Positions 24,241 to 40,200 of a stretch of DNA of 64,000 bases are shown one piece after another. The translations under genes were made by a program, and so were the position numbers. Each line of letters starts with the position of its first letter. Within the stretch, counting starts at the first letter, position 1. This DNA comes from Mesaphorura yosii (Eukaryota > Arthropoda > Collembola > Poduromorpha > Tullbergiidae), in contig WIXG01000046.1 in NCBI GenBank assembly GCA_009869945.1, positions 124,001 to 188,000 on the forward strand. Reading direction: 5' to 3'. The notes under the pieces are model-generated. The model saw only the letters and a list, made by a program, of their open reading frames with translations. It made no database searches and had not been told where the DNA came from.

Positions 24241-27200
24241 AATCTGATCAAAGCTCTGTTCAAGTCAAATGAATCAAATTAATGCAAAGTGAAAATATCG
24301 CATCTGTTTCACCGAACTCACTTTGAACCAACCGGAAACTAGTATTTTTGTCGGAAAATTTCCCAAATACCATGCCGAGTCACGATTTGAGTTAAAGGAT
24401 TTGGACGGAAATTCATTGCATGAGCTCGAGGAAAGTGGGATTGAAACTGAGGAAGCAAAGCGAACCTTTATGGAGAAATCCAATCCAACAAATCGTTGCT
24501 TTATATTTTTAATGTTTTTGTAATGCAGTTACGTGTTGGAGTGTTCAAGTTTGGAGACGGGCAGGGGAAGTAAAGCAATGTAATGGTAATAGATGTGCTC
24601 CTTAAAGAGAAAATATGAGGGATTTAAAAGATTGTACCAAAGAGACCAACAGACCGAGGGAGGATCGAGAGTGCAAGACGCAGAGGTGTTGCGGCATCTT
24701 TTCACGTAGACTTACGCCTGTGCTCTCAACTTTTAAAGTGAATGAAGTGGACACGAAGTCGACTTTTAATCTTAATCAGGTGCGCGACCAAGACGAGTGC
24801 ATCGAACTTCTCGTGCAGACTGCGAATGTAGTTTAGATGTTTCAACAGCTTAGATTGATAGCAGCCGAAGATTTCCCGCGATACATTGAAGTAAATAATT
24901 TGTGCCTTCGGAAAATGCTGCTGATATTACTGGACGAGATATTGGACGAGACGAGGCCATAGAATATTTTTAGTCGAGCAAAAATTGATTAAAAGTGGGG
25001 ATGGGAGAAGGAAGCGGCGAGATGGGAGAAAGCCCAAGAGAGAGTGTTCACGACGCACGACTGTTCGAAGGGCAACAGACGAACGAACGCCGAAGATGCT
25101 ACTGTCTCGGGTTTTTGAGAAATGGTCGCTGAGATGCGATCTTGTTCTGCTCTTAAGTTGTAGCTTCTCTCCCGCCAAAGAAGTAGTGACGACTGACTTG
25201 TAGCACTTTTTCAGTTTCTTTCTTCTCGTCTCGCTCTTCATTACTCATTCATTAGCACTGGAATGAGTTACACATCTTGTTGTTTTATGGGATGGTGCAT
25301 TCCACTTACATTACTGGTTTTCCCTTCTCGTAAATATCCACTCCACAATAAAAACAGTCCATGACATGGAATACTGAACGCATCTCTCCGCAGTGCTGCG
25401 TTACATCCTTCTTTCACTCTCAACCCTTGCGAGTGAAAATATTCAATGAGCACGTGAATCGCAAAAGGAGGAAAGCTGAATGTAGCTTTCACCGAGCGTA
25501 CTTTATTTCTACATGTAATTTGCTCGACATAATTTTGTAAATGCAATCTCTTGACCAATTTCTACTCAAGAGCTATTTCAACCTTTTTAATAACTGAAAA
25601 ATGTCACGGCGCCGTAAACAGGATTGGGTTTGACACATTTTCATGGTTGAACAACTGCGTTTTGTCAGTTTGCTCGATTTATTTCCTTCCTGGCCAGTGC
25701 AGTTGTTAAGATTCATGCGGCGATGACCTCCGTAAAGCCGGCCGAATGAATCGAAGTGAAATGGAAGAGAAGGCGGATAAAATATGGGCCTGAGCATGAA
25801 TTGTCTTGCGATACTTGAAATGATGTACCTTATTTTCCACTCAGAAAGTGGTAAGGGTGAAATAGTGAGTAATTTTGGGTTGGAAATTGTTGTAGTCCAT
25901 CCAATATTCATTTCATGTTCGGTTTCTTGAGAATATTTTATATAGCCGGCATTAGATAAGTACATACATGTTTAAACAAAATATATCGTGCTTTCTCCAC
26001 GTTCGTGGGATGCTGCCTCGTTGTGCAGTGCAGTGCAGGACCATAGCCTCAATTCGCCTCTTGTATATGTGATCCTGCCTTTACAGACACATTTCCAAGT
26101 TTATGCCGTGCATATTGCCTTGGACGTGAGGAGAATTCCGAGTTCCTTTCAACTCTGATGAGATTTTTCGTTTTATTTCTTCTGTGTGTCTGACTTTTGC
26201 TGTGAGTGAGAACCTCTGTGTATCTGACTCTTACTCTCACTTGAACCCAGGAACCAAGAACCACCCGCGCGTACAACCCTGGTGAGTTTGGGGTTCAGCC
26301 GAAAAGGACTTGTTTCATCGAGTCAATAAATGCAACGCAGCCTGTGAGCCTCGCTGCCTCGGCTTGCTCTCGTTGAGCTAAATTATTCTCCTATTAAATG
26401 ATTCATGTCACTCGTTGCTTTGTTCACACGTTGTCTCTCGGAATTAAGAATAAGTAGTCGAGACTCGTCGGTAAGGGAAGAATCATGCTAATAAATGAAT
26501 GATTAATCCCACTAACCTCTTGCTTCACTTGTACTTGTACACAGTGGCAGTTGACTTGTCTTCTCTCGTGAGCTCTCCCCTCTCCATAAAACGAGACACA
26601 ATGGACCTTGAGACTTGTTTACTTTATTCACGTGTTGTTGCCTTTAACTGCAGTCAGAATACACAAATATTGAGGCCAGCCGGATTCGTACTTGGCAATA
26701 CGGCAGACTTTGGTCACTTTGTGAAGCAGCGAGTCAAAAACTTTTATTTTGCACATTGCATTGCGTTGAGTTTACAATTCCAACTCGTAAGGAGGTTAGC
26801 ATACGCACGGTTGTCGACTTATTTCATAAGATAACACTTCCAATTCTCTTGTTGACAGCCTTCCAATTTCAATGTCCACAAAAGTTGAATGTCTTAGTTC
26901 CACTTGTTACATTGTAATGTTGTAAATTTGTACTTGCAGCATGATTTTACACTGAACAATTCAAGATGTTGCATTCGTAGTGTGCATTTTCTCCGTTACT
27001 CTCGTTCCCATTGAGCGTTTGCATACGTAAAAAAAAAGTCGCCTCGCTCAGAATGTCACGAACGGTGGCATTATCTCCAGTAACAGTGAAAGTATCCAGA
27101 GGAAATGTATTCAAGATGCTGGCATAGTGTAAGTGCTCGTCAAGTTATTCTTTTACGCACTTTTACTCACCCCCTATGGATCCTGCCCGAGAAGTATAAA

Positions 27201-28256
27201 AAGGAACGAAATTTGGTGTGGAGAATACAAATGGGGTGCTTAGTGCTGGTGCTTATGTGTTGTATTTTTATTTCACAAAGTCGCAGTCAGTCGCAATCGC
27301 AGAGGCCAACCAAGAGAAAGTGAGAACTTAAAGTCGTTACGTAAAATTATGCTTTCAGTGTGCACTGACTGAGCTGCCGCTGCTCGGAACAGAAAAAAGA
27401 AGCCTGTACATGTATTAATGTAATGTAGATATAAATATGATGTGTACATGATTAGATTCAGCAAACTTTCTTGCTGCTCCTGCTCCTCTTGACATTAAAC
27501 AACTGCAGTGCAACTCGTGGCTCGCTATCATGTTGCAACTGCCTGGCCTGGCCTGGGCTGGTGAAAGTTGGAAGAAAGAAAGTGCAGCAGGCAGCAGGAG
27601 TGATAGCCCGATAATATAATATACAATAATGTATAATATCGTTATTTTATTTACATTATTCATTGCACTATGATTGGATTTTCCGTAAACTTCCATTCAA
27701 CATTCCATCTTCGTTTCCCGACCCGTCCTTCACGCTCGCTTTCTCACAGAGAAAACAAATAAACAGGAAATAAAAAGTAGTTTCTTTTTGTTTTTATGAA
27801 AGAGTTTTTATTTTTTGGCACTAAGTTATTTATTAAACAATAATATATAAATTGTCTTAAACTTAAACTCTAGACTGCTTGCTAGAACACGTTGTGAATA
27901 AGTTGTGCATGTGCGTTGACTTCGCATACGAAAGCCTATTTACAGAGTCAGCGTATTTACTGCGTGCGACGCGTCAATCAAAATAAAAGATGACACAGAC
28001 ATCTTAGTTTATTTGCAGGGTGACAGTGAATCAAATTAAAAGTCATACAATAATTAACCATTGAGCAGCACCAAATCCGAAATGAAACGCAGAATGACTA
28101 AGAAATGTGCGACTACGAGCAGCAGAAATGCGTGGAGTCCGAAACCATCTCGTCAACGTCAGGCATTGGCATCGGATACGTTTAAGTTGTGTTTATTTGC
28201 AACGGTGTGAACCAAATTATGGCTTCTAGTATTGCTGATACCTCGTACATGATTTG
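24241..28256. other. About 4 kb between convergent channel and DIP genes
   Basis: This should contain the 3' UTRs of the channel gene (plus) and the DIP gene (minus). Short frames at 24323-24523 and 24615-24836 have no recognisable product. No other gene or RNA is visible. Confidence 0.5.
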
Positions 28257-31200
28257 TTACAGCGATGTGAGATACATCCAACTCTGTTGATACCGAATTG
28301 TGACGCAGAGGGCCAGGCAGCCGAACGTTACCGACCAGAAGCGTGGCGTGGCGTGATTATCTGTACGTGTGAGGAGGGGAAACACAATTAGAACTCGGTG
28401 TACTCATTAAGTAGGTTAAGGAACGAAGCGACGAAGATTGCGAACCTGTCCGTCTTATTGCTGATGATGTTGATTCAATTTTTGGTACAGGAACAAAAGA
28501 CTCGTCCTCAGAGGAACTCAAGAGACCGTTTCGCCCATTCATGTCGGTGGCTGGCACAACAACTCCAGTTTTGGGAGATGAATCAGACTTTCCTCCAGAA
28601 TTCTTTCCCGCTGCTCTTCCCTTATTATTTCGCTTATCGTCCGACTTTGGAGTTGGGCTGAGTCGACCCGCACCATCCTCTGAAACAGTTCATCCAATTT
28701 TATTAAATGGGCGGCTTATTTTCTAAAGTGCGGTGTTATTTCTAAATAAGAATATTCTGGTTAAGTGCTTCCATACAATGATGGCATACGCCCAAGTGAG
28801 GATTTGCGAAATGAAATTTAGCGAATTTCTGTATCAGCTGGATTTCAAGTTCTCGTGCCTGGATCAGTTTTACTCGCAGTGAATCTTGTAAATCAAGCTT
28901 TCCTAATAATATCCTTTATTTATAGGATGTTGCGCTGTCAGCTTACGTTCATTTGCCATTTCACTGGTCGCGTGATCCAGTTTTCTCGTACAACTTCCAG
29001 CAATTTGATTTTACAAGTTTTAGCCAGTTTTATGGCTCCCGTACACGACATATGCGAATTCAGTGCAACAATAACTCCCACAAGCTTCGTTAATATCTCA
29101 TCCATTTTCAGTCGCGGCAGGCGACGAAACCGATGACAAGCAAGCAATTTTATAAACTCAAGGGACTTACTTTCTTTGTTTGCCTTTGCTCCAGTAACCT
29201 TTGGCGGAAGTGATGGGTGAGGAATCTCTGTGGAATGAAAATAATGTCAGTGCACTGCAAATCGAAGTTTCAGACAATCGGCACAGTTTCTGTTAATTGG
29301 CTTGCAAATTAGCCGTGGACATGGGACAATAAAAATGTGTATCAATTTCATTTTTCTGTGCGTAGCTGCGTAAGACTTATGAATATTAATACCGGTGCAT
29401 GGAAAATAGCGAGTATTTGCCAGCAGCGGAAGAGTCCTTCAGGGCAGCAAAGTAACATACTCATCGTGGTAATGAAATTACTCCTACTGCAAGCATGCGT
29501 GGGAAAAAGTGGCAGTTTTATTGGCATTGGCACTTTAGTGTGGTGGTGAAGGAATGACAACTTTTGCTGTAAAATAGTGCAGAGGAATGCTCACTCGGCG
29601 TGCGATGCGACGCTTCGAGTCTTAATTGTGCAGCGTGAAAATTTAATCACTTTAAAAGGCAGCACTCCACACAACTCACACGCCACGCTGTGCCTCGGCT
29701 TACCGTAGAGACGTATTGAGCCTTCAGTTTCGCCCAAACTGTTTTTCGAGAGACACCTGTATCTCCCAAAGTCTTTGTCCTTGAGGTTGCGGATGGTGAG
29801 CCGCATGTGAGTCTTGTAGTGTGTCTCCACCGTCTCAGTTTGGTACTTGGCCGTTGTCAGGATCATCATGCTGTCGTAAACCCAGTAGCTAATTGCTCGT
29901 GGAAAAGCCTCCGTGTTGCACTCCAGAGTCACATTTGTGCCGCTCGGTGCACCCACCAATTGATTCGGAACCCAGATCATCGGAGTGACTGTTGACGAGA
30001 GAAAAGTTTTACAACTCGCTAATTTCTATGCTGAAACGCGAAGGGGTAAACAAAAGAAAGCCAGCATCGATTATGTTTGTAAATACATGATGTCTTGCCT
30101 TTCTCTGTGCGTCAACAGAAACATTTTCAAGCGTACTTCAGCAGACAACATTCGATGACAGATAAATTTGAAAACACTTGTAAGATGATGTGCTGTGGTG
30201 GCATTTTTGTGTGCAACAATTTACGAGTGCGCGTATTTGGCGGAATTGTTTCTATGTTAGGTTCTTGTCCCAAAATAACACCGTGTCATTGACAGACAAA
30301 GAGTAAATCTCCTGGAGTCTTCGTAATACATGTCACGCGGCAGCTGCAATGCCGAAATGGCTCGCCGCAACGTGCTAAACTAGAAAGTAGAAATCTATTA
30401 TCCGCCGCGGAAGTTCATGTGATGACTGTTTGAGTTAAGCCATCCATTCTTATGCTTCACGACATGACGTTGAAGTTGACTTGAAGCTGACTTTTTTCTT
30501 TCCTTCCTCGTCGGAGGTCGAACTATCTTGCCTTGCCTGCACCTCGCATTACATTATGAACTGTGGCGGAGAAAGCGGCACGGCACGGAGGAAGAAGTGA
30601 CGGGAGAAACTGATCAAGACAAATTAGATCTCCCTCCTACGCATGCATCCATCTATCTCGGTTTATCCCCCTTTGACATGTGTGGCTGTTTTGACTCCCT
30701 ACCATTACAACTTGAGAGGATTACGACTTAAGCTGACGGAAAACTGTCTAAATGTGTCCAGCCACACGCACGCTTTCTGTCATGTAAACATTAAACATTT
30801 CTAGGTTTGGAAGCCGTGATTAATTTCGTGGGTCTGCATTTCAATTGTTTCGAATTGCGAATTAATTGATCGTAAAACGTAAAAGTAAAGAAATTGACTT
30901 ACACTCCACATCGACTATTATCCTTTTGCTCACTGATGGAGGCACACCGTTACCTTTCGGGAAGAAGAATATTCAATTACACTGATCCATCTGGCATGGC
31001 ATGAGAGATTGTGCTTTGAGGGAATGAACTTACTTGCTATGCAAAGATATGCTCCCATTTCCAGTCGACTGATTTTGTAAAGGTGAAGTCGCTCTCCTTC
31101 CGATACATTCACTGTAAAAGTAAATAAAGAATTGTGTACAGTGAGCGAATTGACCTTGAAATGCATCATCGGTTAAAATGTTCAAGTTGGCAATGAAGGG

Positions 31201-34200
31201 CAATAAATTTCTAGAAATTCAATTCCTTTTATTGGACTGCGGGCTTGCAGCGTTTCAGCTTCGAGCCAGTGGCAAGGGCAAAAAGAAAGGAAACAGATGG
31301 ATTCTGTAATTGATTGTTCTGCTTTCATAGCAGTTAATTCAATGCCGTATGCGTTTTGTTAATCTACCCGCATAAAATGCTTGACATTGACGCTGCATAT
31401 TGTGTGGTGATTGGATAAAAGAGGCTTAGAGAAACGACGTTGGTAAGTTCGTACGTATAAGGCTGCACAGAAAGGAGAAAGTGGGGAAAGCCACACGAAA
31501 CCTATTTTATGATGAAGTTAAATAGAAAATGAGTCACTTCATTTTACGGTATCTTTGCATATAATGAACCAAATCAGCAGCCCAGAACGCGCATTTATGT
31601 CGCTGTTGTAGTGAGGCATCCGCAAGTATTTGTGCTAAGCACACTCAGCTGCAGGGTTTCGAATTCCTACACTTGTATGTTCCTCGTGGTGAGGGCGATG
31701 GTTGTAAAGTTTTATTATGGCTGAAACAAGACTCACGGATGATCTCACAACAACCGTGCAGAGACCATTCTTACTTGTCAACATAACAAAGTTAAATGTG
31801 CAATAAATATACAAAAATATCAAGCACGTAATCCTCTATCGCATCGGTTGCTGTTCCTTCCTCTTGCCTCAGCCTCAGCCATGAACCCCGTACCTCGCCA
31901 GAACAAATTCGTTCGTGTGTCGTGGAGAGGAGCTAAACTGCTTCTGTACTAAAGCCACTTTATCTTGTATTGTCGTAAAAACATTTTAAGAGTACGTGCG
32001 ATGCGAGCAACGAAGGGATGGATGGATTCAGCGTCTGTTTATAAGCTTAAGTGAATCTTAGCGATATGGTCTTCTCGTGCCTACCACCCTTCCTGACATG
32101 TGAATTTCCGTTCCAAATCCCCTCACTTGGTTCAACGCTCAATAAATCATTCACTTTCGCTCGCTAGTTTGGTCGTACGTGGCAATCTACAACATAATAA
32201 TTAAGGAAGCCATTCCGATGGAACAAAATTTGTGCCTGGCCCCGGTCTGGACTCCGGACCTTCTCTTTTGACTGAACCCGGGTCATGATTAAGTACCACG
32301 AAAGTACATCCTTTTGTGGAACCGTATAAGCTAAAAACTAAGAGCGAAGCAGGGACTGCACTTCGCCTCACTGGCGGCGGTGTGTTTGTCCCATTATTGC
32401 TCTCCATTGCATCATTCAAAATTCTCGAGTTTTGCATAATATGCGGGACTCCCAAGTTGCCGCATTATTATTATATCAACTCGGATTCGGATACATTCGA
32501 ACTAAATTATTTACACTCGGCTTCCAAGATGCCCGGAATGGGTCAAGGCGAAGAATACCAGAGAATCCGCCAGAATTTGGACAGCTTTCGAAGTTACAAT
32601 CTACGGGCGAAAGATGTTTAAGTTACAGTCCGTCATTAAAATGTTGTAAGCCAATCTGCCAGAAAGAAATTCGTTTAAGTTACAATCGTGGTGAAGCGTG
32701 CACAACAGAAAGCACAAACAATGCAGGCGGAAACTTTGAGTGGAAAGTGCTTTCAATGCCAGACATTATGTTAAAGACACACAGGAGAGAAGTTTGGATT
32801 CGTATTATGATTGTACGGTAAGGAATTTAATGGCAGAGTGTACAACTTACAACGCCTATCGTAGAAGTTCATTGAACGAAGACTCTCAGGCAGTCAGACT
32901 GATTTAAATTTCATTCTCCGTTTGAGTACCGAAGCACGGTGCGACACAACTCTGGTGTGAGGAGCGAATTGGGTCATAGGAAGCATTTCAGATTGCTTCG
33001 AAAATTAGATCTGTATTGATATTGAAGGATTCGCAGTCCCATTGCATATGGGACTCATGCTAGAGTGTTGCAACCCGAATTCGTTTCACGGCGTCCATTG
33101 TCCCGGGTTGTGTGTCCGTGTGTCATGTTACTTTCACCAACAGAGAAATTAGCTGAGCGGTGGGGTTATGTTTGCCTCGTTAATGCCCGTATTAGAAGTT
33201 GGCATACCTCAAAGCCAAAACTTTTTTGACTTTACGAGTCGCTCGTCTAAACGCTGCGGAAGTCTGTTTTTCACACTTTTGTAGAAGGGGAAAGAAATTT
33301 TCACAGATGCGGTTTGTACGAGTTGAAAGTTTCCATTTACTTTAATAGGAAAATGTGAAGTTGAACTGAAAGTAAGTTAATAATAGATATAAAGCATTAT
33401 CACAGCCAGACAAGCACCACATCTTACGCCACTTTGACGTTAGAACGTGGCTGCCAGAATCCAGAATTCTTGAGTTGCTTAGGAGAAGAAAGAGAAGTCT
33501 CGCTCGAATTCTTCACTAGTTGTAACGTTTATCATGCGTTATGAAGGCCATAATCATTTATAAAGGTTTGATGATATCAACGCGTTGCGGGCAGTTCACC
33601 TTTGTCAACACCCGTTTAACAAGCCTAACTATGTTTTGGAAGCCTTCAGCACATTTTATTTATGGTACGCGTCCGTGTTGAGATCTGTCTTGTTTAAGCA
33701 GAAGTTGGTCATTCTCTGCAAAGTTTCGCAATGCATTAAAACGAAATTTTGTCTTCCGCATGAACGAACTTTTCAAAATGTTCATAATTTTATTAATTAA
33801 TTTTCGATAAATCGTTCATGCGTATCAATAATTATTCAAACTTAAGCTGCAAACCGTGTCGTATATTATGCTGCACAAAGTAAGATCTGTGCTGTGCTCT
33901 GCTTGGGAGAAATTTTCTACGCCTTGACTCCAGCGGGTAGAGCGAAGCATTTCAATCTAGTGTGCAGAACGCAGGCGGAGATCCGAACAAGATTTTCACG
34001 AGCTTGTCTACGTATCTTTTTTTTTAAATAAAAAGTGAGTTTATAGACGATAACAGCGTCAGTCAATCGGAGGAACCAATAAAAGCTTCATTCGTGAAAG
34101 TGAAATCACTCCGTTTGTGGTTGTGGTTTGTAGTTGCGGTCACACGATGAATCAAAAATCTGCACTAATAAAATTGAATCCACGGCTAAAAATTTTCCGC

Positions 34201-37200
34201 GCACAATAAACGTAATGGTATGTAAGATAAAAAATATTGACATTGGACCTTTTGTTTGTTTGCCCTGTCTGGCGTGCCGTTGTATTGTTGACTTAACGGT
34301 CTCACATGTGAGTAAGAGAAAGCGGAAGGGAATTCTTACCTTTCTTTCTTCGATCTACGGAGAAATCCTTTCCATCTTCTCTTCGCCAAGAAATTCTCGC
34401 GGCCGGGTAGCCCGTTGCCGCGCAGTTCAGCGTGATGTTCTGGTGCTCCCTCACCGCCACATGTGAGTCGGAACTCTCTTCGTCCAATATGTTCGGAGGA
34501 ACTGCGCGTTGTTTTGTCATGGAATGAAAAAAAAATTTGTACAAATACAAATACAACTTCATACTTGAGAATATTTCGACTATTTTTATTTCGAAAAGCT
34601 AAGCGCATCCGCATGAAATGGATGTGCTGGGAAAAGCCTCCGAGTTTTTGAATAAATTGCACCGCAGAGTCGAAATAATCAATACTCATTTCCATTTCAT
34701 ATTGCATCGTGTCACAGTCACAGATTTTAAAACTTATCTCGACCGAAGCACTCTGCTTTGTGTTGGTTTTGAAGCGGCAACCAAGTAAAGTGCAAACTCT
34801 CTGGAGAAGAACTTAGAGCTTACCCACGACTTGAAGGTAGCCAACTTGTGTGATCATGGGCTCGGTGTTAACCTGGCACCTGAGACAGAATCAGAAAATT
34901 AGCTTCAATTAGCATTCAAGCCAAGAAAAGAATGGGATCTGAGAGGCAAAGTGGCCAACTCCTTACATGTAGTATCCACGATCTTCCTGTTGGACTGAAT
35001 TGACGTGTAGATGCCACGTCTTGTGAGAATCATACGAGACACTAAATCTAGGAATCTTGGTTACGATGTGCTTATGGATTGCCAGAATCATTCGTCTATC
35101 TATGTGCACCCAAGCCACCTGCAAGAAACAACCAGGCAAAATTACCGAATGCTGCCCGCGTTACTAAAAGTCCGGAAACATTATTCGTGATTCCATTTTT
35201 GAAGTGCGGAGCCACCCTGCCGAGAACGTGCGTCATGAACATCCACTGCAAGCAAATTCTGCTCGAGCATTTTATCGGCAACCACAAAATAGGACATAAA
35301 ATGCAGTCGGATACACGAGTGAGCGTCAACATCATGGCCACTGCTGTAGAATGTAATGCGTTATGTGATACATGGTTTGATTGAGTTGAAACTGCTACGC
35401 TTGTACGAGTAAAAGATAGTCGACACAATTTAAATGCATTTGAAGACATGAATTCACAGTCACGTCTGGGTCATAATAGTAATCATGAAGGGCTCATCTT
35501 AATGCTAATCTAATGCAAAGCCAGAACATAATGCCAATGGCATACGGGAAAACACGAAGCGTAGAATTGCGGAGAAGTCACCGACCTTACGACGAGGGTC
35601 ACGAAAGATGCAATGCAGTCCTCATAAAAAGACTATTTTCTCATCGAACCAATATTTAATCATTTCGCGGCAGGCTTTCTTCACATCTCAGCACCTTTCA
35701 ATGAAGAGGTCCAAAATACGTTTTAAGAGTCAATACGCCAAAATGCCTGCGGAAACACGACCAAATATGAGCAAAGTTCAAAGGCACAGCAATGTGCTTG
35801 ATGTGCCGCAGTTTCTGCGCCCTGCCGGTGCCGGCCGTCGAAGGAGGAAAAGTTCACATCTTTCTGGATATATTTATTATTTGGTTTACTCTCGAGTACT
35901 CGTCATGTTATAGATTTGTCGTACTCGCACTCGTCGGTAATAGAAAACGAGCAAGAGGGTGACAGCAGGATTTCAACATTGTCTTTCCGGGTCGCGTGAG
36001 ACGCGGACGCGGTACGAGAAGACACAAATCTGGAGCGTAGGTACACAACGAAGGAAAAGCAAAGGCGTAAGTCATCTATAGTGCATAAGTTGTTATAAAC
36101 GAAAGGCAGTCTCTTGAGAAATAGGATCAACCTCGACGTTTTTCTCACTTGCCCTGCACGCGGGTATCATCCATCCATTGTTTATAATGTAGTCTCAGCC
36201 CTGCTCTGAACACAAAACTCAGAACTTATCCAGAAGCAATATGTTCGCATGAAGTCATAACATAAGAGTTGGTACGAAGACTTTCACGATCACATCAACC
36301 CTGCATGTCAGCGCAGTTTTCTCGCGTGGCGATGGCGTGGAGCGGAATTGAGAAGAAAAGTGTGTAGACAGATCAGTCAACTGGCAAGAAAGAGTGAAAT
36401 CGACAGGAAGAAAATTTCTTGACTCGACTCACTCTCCGCTTCCCCTCTCCAACTTCAGCTGGCTCTTCACTCCGAGCCAATAATTCCCAATTCCCAACAA
36501 GTAGTTCTTTATTTATGACTAAATGTCGCACAGCTCTTCATCACTAAATCAACAGCCAACCTCCAACGAGACCACGTCAAAAGCGTAATTCTTCCGTCTC
36601 CCAAGTTGCCTGCCTCCACTGCGCCACCGACAATGTGACGCGATGACAAGGGCACTTGTAATGCTGGAGTACAATGTCCAATTTTAAAACTGGAATGAAC
36701 GGGCGGTGAACATAACCTGCCCACGTCACGACACGTACGCGGGCGTGAACTCATAATTGGATCAACAAAGTTATTATTAGGCTAATTCGCGAATTAGAAT
36801 AGTGTGCAGAAAGCCGACAAATGGGGCGAGCATATATCCTAATGGAATTATTCTACAAAGTGTTGAGCAAGGTACTCACCCTCTTTTATACTTGTACAAA
36901 GCAAGATCAAAAGCAAAAGAGCACGTCGTAGCTGTAGTCGTAAGAAAAGTATGAAAGGGAATTAACATTTAGAACCGTTTTACTTTCTCTTCCTGTCATG
37001 AAGTGCCTTCAACATCCACTTGAATTTCTCTCTTGCTGCTTTCATTACACTTTAACCACTTAAGCGGGTTTAAGATGTAAAGAAATCCCACTTCAACCAA
37101 GGGCCGCATTGCTGCAGCTGCATTGCACCCTGCTGTGTTGCGTCGAGCATTTATCGTTGCTGCTCTTGTCTTGTTAGCTAGCACGACAGCAACACTTGAA

Positions 37201-40200
37201 CTCGTACTTCGGTACTTTAGTGGCTACCATTGAGAATTTAACCTGTTGAAAGGTTGAGTCAGGATGTTAGGAGTATGGCGACACGGGTAATATGATAAAT
37301 AATGTGTGCTTATGGTTGTAAATATGATTTCAGTCTTCTCTGCTAAATCCGCAGGTAACTAGCTCGAAAATCCATCCACAGAGAAAAGGAGAAGGACGCT
37401 TGGGGGAATAAACACACTTGTTTTAATGAGAAACTGAATAAGGCATGATAGCGACAACTCGGTGTTCACACGAAATGGTGTGAGGTTGTTGACTTTCTTC
37501 CGTGCCAAAGAAGAGATAATCAGTCATTACGAATTCCAGATTGCTCAATCCCCGCTTGCTTTGTCTCAGTGTGAATGGGAAGCAATGCGAGCCGAATTTT
37601 TCACGCGTAAAGCGTGTATTGTTAAAGCCAGAATTCGAAACCTTTTTCATTAAATTGAAAATTAGATTTCTTGAGGGCAGAATCACTGAGCAAGAAAAGA
37701 ACAGAGGCGCGATGTGCAGAGAAGACAACGCGGCAGAATTCTCAAGTGAAAGCACGAGAGAAAATGAATTATTAGACTGTCGTCGCTGGCTGGCACTTCA
37801 ACACTTACAATCTGCTCGTTGTTTATCTCTGGTCGCAGTCCCAGTCCCAGCTCGTATTTGGAAACAACACTCCACACTTCTCATGGGCATCAACTACGGC
37901 TTAATTCAAGTTTAATTACATTTTCCAACCTGTTAGCTTTATTAATTTTCACTAAACATAAAAGGAATTAGATTAAGATAAAGCAGAATATGATGCACGA
38001 CAATGGAATATAAAACGAATCATGAATACGAACTACGAACAAGGGCCTGTGAGAATGTGGATTTCTGCAGTTACTTTTGTTAACTCGCTTACCTTGTGAT
38101 CGCCCAAATTCTCGACCACACAAGGAAGTGACGCGTCTCGTCCCACAGCCACAGTCACATTTGGAATCTGCTCGCCGAAGCTTGGTGCCTGGTTCATTGC
38201 TGTAAACGAAATAACGACCGTGTTAGTCATATGTGAAAATTGCTGCTACTACCTTCTATCTTTTCAATTCGCAATTGCGAAAATGTAATCTGTTCAATTC
38301 ACCAAATGAACCCTGAATTCGCGAGATAGATACACTGTTCCAGATACACCCAATTGTTTTATTTAGTTATATTTCCAACTGTTACTTTATTCATCCATCA
38401 TTCCTTTTAATTTCGTAATGTATCTGTATTTCACAATTGATTGATTATAGTTTTTACTGGTAAGTACAGTGAAACACGGGAGAAGCGCCCTTCTCTGGAA
38501 GATCCACTGAAATGGAGAAATGAACAAAATAAATTCTAGAAGAACGTGTTAGGTTACTTTGTATCATGTGGTAGCTACGTGGTGTGATCACATAAAGTAA
38601 GAAAACGGTCTGTCTGCATTGTACAATGCGCCCAATGAAGAGTATTTTTTACAGTTCAGGATTTGGCCTAGCCTCATTGGTCTAATGTTAATCTCACTAG
38701 GTCTAAAGTTATTTTGGCTTCATTTCGGTTTTGGATTAAGAACTTTTCGCCATTTGTTACAGACTGGAGAGTCTGAGGCAAGACTTCACGCCGGCATCTC
38801 ACAGCTTGATGCAACAAATTGACTTTCGCCTAAAACTTCTGCTGAGATTTGGCATTAATAATTAAGTATTTCTTTTAATGGCCGCAATAGTGCAGATACC
38901 ACGCACAACAAAGTCACTGACGGTATCACCATCTCTCTGCTGAGCAAAACTGAAGGCTGCAGTTTAAAAAAGGAAAAAGCCTCGCAAAATGAGTAGTTTA
39001 TTGTAAAAGTGCGTGTTGACAGATTATTTCAAACATAAAGTTATTGCTAATTACTGCTCACTGTTAAAAGGCGTGTTTCTTGTCACCGGAAATAATAAAA
39101 TGTCCGACAGGGCGAGCTTGTCCTGCTCCAAATCCAAAGGACTGGAAACATTAAATCAATTTTACTCCTCCACGTTTCTTTCCGTGCGAAGACGGAATAT
39201 TAATTCGAATAAATAACGTCAAAATTACAGTCGCATTTACAAGTTTGATAATTCTGCCATAAAGCGGTAGGGGAATCTTTAGAAATGAGCAGCGGGCTGC
39301 TCTTGCATTCCAAATGCGGTAATTCATTCTAATTTAGCTAATGTCATGTTATTGATGACAGTCAGTCGAGCAAGAGACTTGCATTCTAAATATTAGTCGG
39401 GATATCAACTCTGCTGGCTTGTGCATGGTGAAAGCGCCCTTTTCATTTCCATTGTGCGCGGGACTCATAAAAGCTCGTTTAGTTCCATTCAAAATGAGCA
39501 AGTGGCTGAGGGTGCGTATTGTCACTGACAGATATGAATTGACTTCTTTTTAAGATTCTGCCTCAAACCTTCGGGCTGCTGAAAATGTAGACAACGACGA
39601 CCTATTCAAAGAGACACACATCTTGTCTGTTCAGTCTACAAGTCTGCACTGTGCATCACGAGATTGGCTTGGCTCTGTGTATTTATTTCCCATTTCTGCT
39701 CATTTCATTATTATTCACAAGATGAACAAAAATTTCTTTGATGTTGATGCGCAAAAATATGAAGAATACGGGCGGGACGAGGAACATGAAAGAAACGATA
39801 TTAGTACATCGTTAGACGTGACCTCCGCCTAATGTCTAATGCAGCCGAGCACCTTTCCTCGCCCTCGTCTCTGCCGTGTATCGTGTAATTTGTTGCGTCT
39901 AATATTTAGCCAAATTAAATAATGTACTTCTCCTTTGCTCTTCTCCGTAGCTCGTATTTCCTTCAGAACCTTGCATAATTTTAGCTACTCAAGACAATGT
40001 GTAGGAGACTCTGGGAGGATGTGAACCGTCAGGAGTCGGAAAGACACGACTCCGAATACTCCCAGTCCGACTGTACTTGAGTCCGAATCGAAATGCGCGA
40101 GTCCGAAGGTTCTTACTGTAAGCTACTGTGAGAGGGTTTTTACCACGTCAAAGAGTTTGACGAGGCTGGCAGACTGCGAGGTGTGGCTGATTGACGGAAC

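Noticed and set aside
27268-27305. Repeated GTCGCAGTCAGTCGCAATCGCAG motif as a possible regulatory array
   Set aside because: Only two or three imperfect copies, better explained as simple local repetition.
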